DNA of 8,197 nt from NCBI GenBank assembly GCA_027325115.1, contig DAHWFG010000050.1:1-8197 (forward strand). Reading direction: 5' to 3'. This document shows positions 1-5,254 of the stretch, one piece after another. This DNA comes from JAKBCQ01 sp021807585 (GTDB lineage: Bacteria > Planctomycetota > Planctomycetia > Isosphaerales > Isosphaeraceae). Position numbers and translations under genes: made by a program. Position 1 is the first letter of the stretch, and every line of letters begins with the position of its first letter. Below the pieces are notes generated by a model. It did no database searches and was not told where the DNA came from. It was given only the letters and a program-made list of their open reading frames with translations.

Positions 1-2394
1 TCGCCCCTGAGGCGTGTAGAACTGGTTGCTGCCGGCGGCTCCCAGGCTGATCGCCGCTCCGCACACGAAATCAACCTGGAAGTCGGCGTTGGGAACGGTG
101 ACCGTCAGATGATACGTCGTCCCGTTCGCGCCTCCCGTGAACGTCCCCGTCTGTTGCTGATAAATCGTTTGCTGATAGGCGTCATTGGCGTTGAAATAAG
201 CGTTGGGGGCGTTATAGCTGACGAGCGTGAACTGATCTGTCACCCCCGCGTCGACCGTGAAATACGCGGTCACGGTGTCGCCGGGATTCACATTGCCGCG
301 CAGGTTGGTGACCGTCTTGCTATTGTTGATCACATAATAAACATTCGTGAGCTCGGACGAGGGAGCGCACTTTTGGAAATCGGCGAAGTTCTCGCTCGTC
401 ACGCTTTGGCCCGCGGTCGCGGTCACGGTGTAATCGACACGGTTGGCTGGGCCGTCGGTCATCACGTAGCCCGAGGGAACCGACTCTGCGACATAATACG
501 TGCCCGCGGCGAGGCCCGTGAACGAATAAGCTCCCGTCGTCGCGTTCGTCGTCGTCGTCGCGACGAGATTCGTCAATCCCGAATTGGAATAGAGGTTGAT
601 CGTCACGCCGCCGAGCGGAGTGAGATAAGCCGAGGGGTCGCGGAACCCTTCGCCCAGCGAATCCAGATACTTGACTCCGCTGATCGAAACGCCGGGGGTG
701 TTTGCGAACGAATAATCCGTTCCCGCCGAGCAGAAGTTGAGGTTGATCGAACCGATCGCGTTCGCGCCCGAATCGGTTCCGTCGGTCGTCCCGTTCACCG
801 TTCCGGGCGTGTTCGTTCCCGCGAGATCGTTCGCGGGGAGAGTTTCTGTAATAACATATGTTCCCATTCGCAATCCGGAGAACGAGTAATTTCCGTTGGA
901 GTCGGTCGTCGTCGTCTGGTCGATCGTTTGACCGAGGTCGTTGGTTCCGGTGAGGGTGAGCGTGACGCCCGAGATTCCGGAGTTGGCGACGTTGTTCGTC
1001 ACGCTTCCCGCGAGCGTGCTCGGTTGGAGGAGGGCGAAGTTGTAGCCCGAGGCGGTATCGCCCTGGGTCAAAACGACGTTATCGACCTGATCGAGATTTG
1101 TCGCATCAACGGTTCCGTCGGTTCCAGAAGTGTCCGATCCGACGGTCGCCTTGCCCGCGAAATCGCCCGTCGGGGTCGAGACGGCGATCGTGTACGTTCC
1201 GGGGGGAAGTGATTGAGAGAAGTTTCCGTTGACGTCGGTGTTGGTCGTGACGTTGACCGCCGCGCCGTAGGTCGTCGTTCCGGTGATCGTCACGGGGACG
1301 GCGCTCAGTCCTTCGTCGCCCGCGGAGAGAACGCCGCTGTTGGTGTTATCGCAGTAGACGTTCCCCGAGATGCCGGCGTTCTGGACGTTGCCGAAATCGT
1401 AACTTCCGGTGGCGAGTACGTCTTGATAACCGTATGCGTTTGTGGGATTGGGGATCGTCGCCTGAAGGAAAATCGCCGATTCGCTCTTGCCCGCGGCGTC
1501 GGCGAGGTATTGGCTCTCGTAGCTCAACATCGAGTTATAATCAGTTTGCGACGTGTACGGAGCGACCGGACCGGTGAGCTGGAGCGACGAGCCGTATTCG
1601 AGCGACCAGATCGCCAACTGCAATCCTCCCGCCTGATCCGCGGTGAGGGTTTGATTCGCATAATGATTGAACAGGTATCCGATCTCTCCGCTCGCTCCGG
1701 AAAGCTGCGAGATCGGTTGTTGGATCGCCGGGAAGCTGTTCTGTCCCTGGCTGAGATCTTCAAGAGCGTTCACGCAGAACGTGTAGAAGCTGGGCATCGC
1801 GGTCGATCCCCCCGTCACGGTCGCGGGAATCTGACCGATCGACCCCTCATTCGAAACTCCGCCCACGGATAAGTTGAGGACGTTGTATTGATTGAGTTGA
1901 AAGAACTGACTGATGTTGATTCCGACGGTAACCTGCGACGGATCTTGGAGGGTCACCTCGATCGTGTCGTTCGCGGTTTGGGTCGCGGGGTTGAGCTGAG
2001 ATTGGATCTGGGTTCCGTCGGCGGAATAACCCGTCGGCGGGATTTCCTGGAGGTAATACGTTCCGGCGGCGAGCCCTCCCGTAACGTTCGAGTCGTTGAA
2101 TAAATAATAGCCGTTGGAATCGGTCGTCGTCGTCGCGAGGACGGTCTGGTCGTTAGACGCGAGGAGATTGATCGTCGCTCCCGCGAGATAAGGATCAGAA
2201 GACGTAAGCGTATGATTGGCGTTCGCGCTCGTATCGACGAACGCCGTTCCCTGAAGGAACAGCCCCGCGGCGAGCAATTGACGGTTTTCGAGCCGGTCGA
2301 TCTCGGCCTGAAACATCCGTTTCGCCCTGGTCTTGGCGGTCCGCGAAACGTTGCGGACGCGATTCGATCGAAAGTTCAGAGTCGGGATTCTCAT
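1..2394 (-). CDS. Large surface protein with LEPR-XLL-like N-terminus, SdrD_B/Cna-B-like modules and a thioester-like domain (3' end outside window)
   Basis: The minus-strand frame stays open from the ATG at 2394 to position 1, giving 798 residues without a stop. Residues 35-42 read LENRQLLA, a variant of the LEPR-XLL motif near the N-terminus of giant planctomycete exported proteins, preceded by a basic stretch (9-26). Beta-sandwich modules of the SdrD_B/Cna-B or carboxypeptidase-regulatory type follow at about 46-150, 342-455, 461-565 and 571-670, recognisable by repeated D-x-N-G-x-Y/F and G-x-Y-x-(L/I/V)-x-E patterns. Between the first two lies a different domain (about 155-335) with FCVN (Cys207) and LQLAIW (Gln259), resembling thioester domains of Gram-positive adhesins. 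Residues 680-798 form another beta-rich region ending in a VDFVCG motif. The start has AGAGG eight bases upstream; an in-frame ATG at 2460 would add 22 residues but has no such site. Probably secreted and surface-attached. Whether it ends in an exosortase signal cannot be seen. Confidence 0.88.
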   Translation of the reverse strand, partial: MRIPTLNFRSNRVRNVSRTAKTRAKRMFQAEIDRLENRQLLAAGLFLQGTAFVDTSANANHTLTSSDPYLAGATINLLASNDQTVLATTTTDSNGYYLFNDSNVTGGLAAGTYYLQEIPPTGYSADGTQIQSQLNPATQTANDTIEVTLQDPSQVTVGINISQFFQLNQYNVLNLSVGGVSNEGSIGQIPATVTGGSTAMPSFYTFCVNALEDLSQGQNSFPAIQQPISQLSGASGEIGYLFNHYANQTLTADQAGGLQLAIWSLEYGSSLQLTGPVAPYTSQTDYNSMLSYESQYLADAAGKSESAIFLQATIPNPTNAYGYQDVLATGSYDFGNVQNAGISGNVYCDNTNSGVLSAGDEGLSAVPVTITGTTTYGAAVNVTTNTDVNGNFSQSLPPGTYTIAVSTPTGDFAGKATVGSDTSGTDGTVDATNLDQVDNVVLTQGDTASGYNFALLQPSTLAGSVTNNVANSGISGVTLTLTGTNDLGQTIDQTTTTDSNGNYSFSGLRMGTYVITETLPANDLAGTNTPGTVNGTTDGTDSGANAIGSINLNFCSAGTDYSFANTPGVSISGVKYLDSLGEGFRDPSAYLTPLGGVTINLYSNSGLTNLVATTTTNATTGAYSFTGLAAGTYYVAESVPSGYVMTDGPANRVDYTVTATAGQSVTSENFADFQKCAPSSELTNVYYVINNSKTVTNLRGNVNPGDTVTAYFTVDAGVTDQFTLVSYNAPNAYFNANDAYQQTIYQQQTGTFTGGANGTTYHLTVTVPNADFQVDFVCGAAISLGAAGSNQFYTPQGR
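893..915 (-). repeat. Copy 1 of a conserved DNA block in the surface-protein modules
   Basis: These 23 bases encode the T-T-T-T-D-S-N-G turn of the third beta module and match positions 2111-2133 at 22 of 23 bases. They include a short ACG triplet run. Confidence 0.6.
2111..2133 (-). repeat. Copy 2 of the conserved DNA block in the surface-protein modules
   Basis: This block encodes the same T-T-T-T-D-S-N-G turn in the first beta module. The near identity with 893-915, about 1.2 kb away, fits module duplication or gene conversion; shared codon choice is the simpler alternative. A related triplet run lies near 547-560. Confidence 0.6.
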
Positions 2395-2401
2395 GGTTTT
2401 T

Positions 2402-2409
2402 ACCTCTAG
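2402..2409 (-). promoter_or_regulatory. Ribosome binding site deciding the start of the surface protein
   Basis: On the minus strand the bases before the ATG at 2394 read CTAGAGGT and then eight A/C bases. The AGAGG core lies at a normal Shine-Dalgarno distance and favours this start over the in-frame ATG at 2460. Confidence 0.55.
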
Positions 2410-2456
2410 TTCACAGGGTGAGAGCACGTGGAGAACGCAAAGGAAGCGGCATTGAA

Positions 2457-2484
2457 TCATGAATATATTAGTGTATTATCATGA
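2457..2484. repeat. Imperfect AT-rich inverted repeat over the exosortase stop codon
   Basis: The arms tcatgaatata (2457-2467) and tattatcatga (2474-2484) pair at 9 of 11 positions around a 6-base loop. The element covers the stop of the exosortase gene and the start of the 84-bp gap before the surface protein. There is no U-run, so a standard terminator is unlikely. The AT-rich block could also hold a promoter for the surface protein (TATATT on the minus strand), but no convincing -35 box is seen at the right spacing. Confidence 0.35.
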
Positions 2485-4110
2485 CCAAAGCCGCCAATCG
2501 CCCAGGAACAGCACCTGGGCGGCGATCAAGGCGTTGGACACGGCGTGCGCCAGTACGGCGTCGCCGATCTTGCCGCGACGGCGGTAGACGAGGGCGTACG
2601 CCGCCCCCGCGATGATTCCCGCGGTCCATCGACCGTGGAGCAAACCGAACAGAACGGATGAAATCACGAGCGAATACGGGGTTAACTTGCCCGCGGGGAT
2701 CGATTCAAAATCGGAATCGATCAATCGACGAATCAAAAAGCCTCGAAACGCGAGCTCCTCGGCGATCGGCACGGTGACGACCGATCCCAGCACGCGAAAC
2801 GTGATCCAACCGATCACGACGACTCGCGACCACGCCGTGGGGAGCGGATTGAAGTTCGATCCGCGGTTCGGTTCGAGCGCGATCCAGATCGCGTACACCG
2901 CGACGCCGATGAAAACCGCATACCAAGACCACATGAATTTACCGATCGCTCGATCCGACCGATATAACCATATGGCGATCAATACCGCGACGAAGCGCAG
3001 CGGGTAGAGCGCGTCGAAGCCCGACGAGAACGCCGCGGCGATCATCGTCGTCGCAACAAGCGCCAACAGCGGAGCGAGATGCGCCGCGGCGGGATTCCAG
3101 GCCGATCGAATCGACGACGAATCGTTCGCACGATCGGTTCGAAACCAGCTCAGTCGATGCGTGACGACCGCGAGGCCGAGGCAGATCGCGTTGAACGCGA
3201 GCCAGCCCGCTTGTGAATGAAACCCGCCGAGCGCGATCGCGGGGGAGATTCGATCGCCGATCACGATCAGCGCGGCGATCCGGATCGCGTTGAGGAACCA
3301 AACGAGAACCGCGGCGACCGGAAACAGGATGAACGAGCGGGGAAATCGGAGATCGGACCGATATAGCCATAAATACACAATTAGAAAAACAATTGCTAAT
3401 CCAATTCCCTCATACCCCGAGCATGCAGGAGCAATGAATATCTGAAATTTTGATGTTCCAATGATATAATCATTTGATTGACATACGGGCGAGGGATCAA
3501 AGACGTGGAGGATTCGAGCGACGATCGCGAGCGTTGAGGCCGCGGTCGATCGCCAAAATCGTTCCGATATCCAACCCGCGGAGGCGGCGAGAGCGGCGAC
3601 TCCGGCGCCGATCGCGACCGATTCGACGAATCCGCGCACGGTTGGCGACTTCCAGACGCTCGGGAAGGCGCGATACGCCCAGGTGGCGAGCGTTGAAACC
3701 GCGGCGAAGGCCCACGCCAAGAGCCAAATTCCGGGCGATTCCAACCGCGCCTGTGACGACCCGAAGAGAACGAACGTCAAGAGCAGGAGTGTGGTGAACG
3801 CGAGTAGGTGCGCCGTGAGGAGCGCCCAACCTGGAACAGTCGCGGGGTCGCCGACGGCGGCGTGAGCGACGGATCGCCGCTTTTGAACGAGGAGTGCGAC
3901 GACGACGACCGCGGCGGCGACCTCAAGTAAATGACGTGATCCTGCGAGCAACTCTTGATAATAGGCGAATCGCCGAAACACGACGGCGTGATCGCGACCG
4001 AACGCGATCGAGGCGAATTCGACGATCGGCACGGAGTACAATCCCCATACAAGGATCGTATTCTTTATGGGTTGGGATCGACGATTCGGCTCGGTCATAC
4101 TGATCGACAT
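2479..4110 (-). CDS. xrtE: Exosortase E fused to a CPBP-family protease (VPEID-CTERM sorting system)
   Basis: A 543-residue polytopic inner-membrane protein with two enzyme domains. The N-terminal exosortase part carries the expected catalytic triad: Cys230 in APACSGYEG, Arg277 in LNAIRIAAL and His298 in GGFHSQAGW, embedded in membrane helices at roughly 223-320, with more helices upstream (about 18-38, 60-76, 95-117, 127-146, 161-181). The C-terminal part (about 345-543) is a CPBP/CAAX-type protease with all three motifs: EELAFRG (Glu451, Glu452, Arg456), FGLLH (His492) and HAVSN (His522, Asn526). This fusion is the architecture of exosortase E/protease. Family knowledge says exosortases recognise PEP-like C-terminal signals, and a PEID-type substrate is encoded immediately upstream on the same strand. 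The start is fixed by an in-frame TGA at 4122-4120, 9 bases before the ATG; TTGAGA is a weak ribosome site. About 120 bp around the catalytic Cys codon are strikingly AT-rich. The role of the protease half in sorting is not known to me. Confidence 0.93.
   Translation of the reverse strand: MSISMTEPNRRSQPIKNTILVWGLYSVPIVEFASIAFGRDHAVVFRRFAYYQELLAGSRHLLEVAAAVVVVALLVQKRRSVAHAAVGDPATVPGWALLTAHLLAFTTLLLLTFVLFGSSQARLESPGIWLLAWAFAAVSTLATWAYRAFPSVWKSPTVRGFVESVAIGAGVAALAASAGWISERFWRSTAASTLAIVARILHVFDPSPVCQSNDYIIGTSKFQIFIAPACSGYEGIGLAIVFLIVYLWLYRSDLRFPRSFILFPVAAVLVWFLNAIRIAALIVIGDRISPAIALGGFHSQAGWLAFNAICLGLAVVTHRLSWFRTDRANDSSSIRSAWNPAAAHLAPLLALVATTMIAAAFSSGFDALYPLRFVAVLIAIWLYRSDRAIGKFMWSWYAVFIGVAVYAIWIALEPNRGSNFNPLPTAWSRVVVIGWITFRVLGSVVTVPIAEELAFRGFLIRRLIDSDFESIPAGKLTPYSLVISSVLFGLLHGRWTAGIIAGAAYALVYRRRGKIGDAVLAHAVSNALIAAQVLFLGDWRLWS
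3361..3480 (-). other. AT-rich island inside xrtE over the catalytic cysteine segment
   Basis: By direct count 39 of 120 bases are G or C (about 33%), against 37 of 60 just before and 36 of 60 just after on the plus-strand coordinates. The reading frame is intact and encodes about residues 211-250, including Cys230. The codons here (many ATT, AAT, TTT, ATA) differ from those in the rest of the gene. Confidence 0.8.
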
Positions 4111-4255
4111 TCTGATTTCTCAACATCAATACGAATGCGAACGCGTTGAAAGCGCGCGGAACGAACGCCTCGCTTGCGAACGCGGATACCGACTTTCGGG
4201 CTCTCCGCGCACCGCGATCGTAACGCTCGAAAGCGCCGATCTTCTTATATTGAAT

Positions 4256-4273
4256 GGAACGACGACCCGTTCC
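4256..4273. repeat. Short hairpin in the gap upstream of xrtE
   Basis: The arms ggaacg (4256-4261) and cgttcc (4268-4273) are perfectly complementary around a 6-base loop. It lies in the 255-bp gap between the sorting-signal gene and xrtE. On the minus strand it is followed by an AATATAAG stretch that resembles a -10 box but has no matching -35 box. No gene was found in this gap. Confidence 0.3.
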
Positions 4274-4311
4274 GACCGAGTTGAGCGGAACCGCCGATTG
4301 AAGATTCAACA

Positions 4312-4349
4312 CGTCAAGCTCGAACGAGATAAATCGATCGAGCTTGACG
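4312..4349. repeat. 12-bp perfect hairpin between the sorting-signal gene and xrtE
   Basis: The arm cgtcaagctcga (4312-4323) is an exact reverse complement of tcgagcttgacg (4338-4349), with a 14-base loop. In the minus-strand transcript it forms 17 bases after the stop codon of the 62-residue protein. No U-run follows it in that direction (the bases are gttgaatcttc), so it could be an RNA-stabilising or partial termination structure, not a classical terminator. Confidence 0.55.
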
Positions 4350-4367
4350 GTCGATTTCGATCGATTT
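4331..4367. repeat. Second hairpin overlapping the first and the stop codon
   Basis: The arms aaatcgatcg (4331-4340) and cgatcgattt (4358-4367) are exact reverse complements with a 17-base loop. The inner arm overlaps the 4338-4349 arm of the neighbouring hairpin, so in one RNA molecule the two could not both form completely. The outer arm overlaps the stop codon (4366-4368) of the sorting-signal gene. Confidence 0.45.
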
Positions 4368-4554
4368 AGGCTTTTTTGCTTTTACGTCGATCTGTGATGA
4401 GCAACAACCCGCCGCTTAACAGCGTGAGCGCGCTGAGCATCGAACCGGGGTCGATTTCGGGAGTCGAGGGGGGAGGCGGAATCGCGTACGCGATCGAAGA
4501 AATCGCCGCCAACACGACAACCAACCCGCAAGCCTTGCGAACGTATCGAATCAT
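4366..4554 (-). CDS. VPEID-CTERM-type mini-substrate of exosortase E
   Basis: A 62-residue protein with three parts. Residues 1-24 form a typical Sec signal peptide: basic RYVRK start, hydrophobic core, and an AYA cleavage site at about 22-24. Residues 25-31 are a short proline-rich linker (IPPPPST). Residues 32-62 form a complete exosortase sorting signal: PEIDPGS (32-38), a hydrophobic helix (about 39-53), and the basic tail DRRKSKK. The PEID core matches the signal known to accompany exosortase E, whose gene follows on the same strand, so the pairing supports both calls. After removal of the signal peptide and cleavage at the PEID motif only about eight residues would remain. Upstream, GGGAG lies about ten bases before the ATG, an acceptable ribosome site. 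The final function of so short a product is unknown. Confidence 0.9.
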   Translation of the reverse strand: MIRYVRKACGLVVVLAAISSIAYAIPPPPSTPEIDPGSMLSALTLLSGGLLLITDRRKSKKA

Positions 4555-4637
4555 CTGTCTGATACTCCCAGGTGTAAAACGTGTCTGACTTCAGGGAATC
4601 GTGAAATTCCAAAACCGCACCGAGCGATATCACGCAT

Positions 4638-4656
4638 GATACTTCCAAAAAGTATC
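4638..4656. promoter_or_regulatory. Candidate operator dyad upstream of the sorting cassette
   Basis: The perfect 7-bp arms gatactt (4638-4644) and aagtatc (4650-4656) flank ccaaa. On the minus strand the element is 84 bases before the ATG of the sorting-signal gene. An 11-mer in it (tgatacttcca, 4637-4647) recurs with one change as tgatactccca at 4560-4570, over that gene's ribosome site. The spacing would suit a repressor or activator site, but no promoter boxes could be assigned and no sigma-54 (GG-N10-GC) match was noticed. Confidence 0.3.
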
Positions 4657-4822
4657 CGCGGTGACGCTCGTTTGATCGAATCACGCGCGTGTCGATAAAA
4701 CGAAACAGCCGCCGCGATCGGCGCAATCCACCCGCACACGACGCCCCTCGAATGAAGACTTGTGTCTACTGATAACAATAGAAATCAAGCTACGCATTCA
4801 TGACGTTATGCTTCGCCCGGCG

Positions 4823-4841
4823 TGCGACGACGGTCGTCGCA
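4823..4841. repeat. Strong 8-bp hairpin in the intergenic region
   Basis: The arms tgcgacga (4823-4830) and tcgtcgca (4834-4841) are exact complements with a 3-base loop (cgg). No U-run follows on either strand. Its role is unknown. Confidence 0.4.
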
Positions 4842-4972
4842 AGATCTCCGTCGATTCCCCTTCCACCGAAACACCGCGCTTTGCCCCATACACCGAGGCG
4901 AGGTGGGTGACGCCCGCCATGGATCCAAGCACGGTAGGCGTAGAGTAGCTCACGATTCCGAATGTTTCAAGA

Positions 4973-5001
4973 GATTGATTGCAAAATAATCCGAATCAAT
5001 C
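4973..5001. repeat. AT-rich hairpin
   Basis: The arms gattgatt (4973-4980) and aatcaatc (4994-5001) are exact complements with a 13-base loop, followed on the plus strand by a moderately T-rich stretch (attctgttt). It is weak as a terminator because the stem has little GC. Confidence 0.25.
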
Positions 5002-5074
5002 ATTCTGTTTAATTAATCGCGGCTGCGGACTCATCAAGACGCATTATTATACGCGAATCTAGCATCAAACCTTC

Positions 5075-5122
5075 AAAGAAAGCGATCTTACCGCCTCGAC
5101 GGCGCGCCTCGCGTTTCTTTTT
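5075..5122 (+). terminator. Possible rho-independent terminator upstream of ltaE
   Basis: The arm aaagaaagcga (5075-5085) pairs with tcgcgtttcttt (5109-5120) if one G is bulged, and a run of Ts follows on the plus strand. The loop is long (23 bases) but GC-rich and may fold further. It would shield ltaE from upstream transcription; no plus-strand gene directly upstream is known to need it. Confidence 0.3.
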
Positions 5123-5183
5123 ATCAACATTTTAGCCTGTTAACGAATGCTATCGCGTTCGGGTGCGGATTTTTCCGACGGGT

Positions 5184-5211
5184 TTGCATTTCGTGTCGGC
5201 TCGATTATGAT
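5184..5211 (+). promoter_or_regulatory. ltaE: Sigma-70-type promoter for ltaE
   Basis: TTGCAT at 5184-5189 and TATGAT at 5206-5211 are separated by 16 bases. The -10 box matches the consensus at five of six positions. Transcription would start near 5218, which places the ATG at 5255 about 37 bases downstream and excludes the earlier in-frame ATG at 5147. Confidence 0.5.
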
Positions 5212-5254
5212 GGACTTTCCTCAACCCCGCCTCATTATTTCAGGCGAAGTCGTC

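Larger units (their letters stand above)
4555..5254. other. 700-bp divergent intergenic region, no convincing gene
   Basis: The region lies between the divergent sorting-signal gene (minus) and ltaE (plus). Open frames here (for example 4760-4948 plus and 4551-4778 minus) look random: they lack recognisable motifs and ribosome sites. I see no tRNA or known riboswitch. It does hold the dyad at 4638-4656, hairpins at 4823-4841, 4973-5001 and 5075-5120, and an AT-rich stretch (about 4970-5075) leading to the ltaE promoter. The middle part (about 4800-4960) could be a decayed gene or an unrecognised structured RNA, but nothing supports either strongly. Confidence 0.6.

Noticed and set aside
540..565. 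Triplet run (GTC)n as a microsatellite or phase-variable tract
   Set aside because: It encodes threonines in a beta module; triplet changes would not shift the frame, so phase switching is not expected.
109..1872. Long plus-strand open frames at 109-1212 and 1213-1872
   Set aside because: Their translations are rich in Arg, Val and Gly without motifs, and they lie opposite the minus-strand frame that encodes clear SdrD_B-like modules. They are antisense shadows.
3923..4312. Minus-strand 129-residue frame starting in the gap before xrtE
   Set aside because: It overlaps the first 188 bp of xrtE in another frame, has an Arg-rich low-complexity translation and shows no family motif.
4760..4948. 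Plus-strand 62-residue frame in the divergent intergenic region
   Set aside because: It has no ribosome binding site, hydrophobic segment or recognisable motif; codon use does not resemble the neighbouring genes.
5147..5254. 36-residue N-terminal extension of threonine aldolase from the ATG at 5147
   Set aside because: Family similarity starts just after the ATG at 5255, and a plausible promoter (5184-5211) lies inside the supposed extension.
4555..5254. tRNA, CRISPR array or insertion sequence in the intergenic region
   Set aside because: No cloverleaf with a T-loop (GTTCRANNC) pattern, no regularly spaced repeats and no transposase-like frame or terminal repeats were found.
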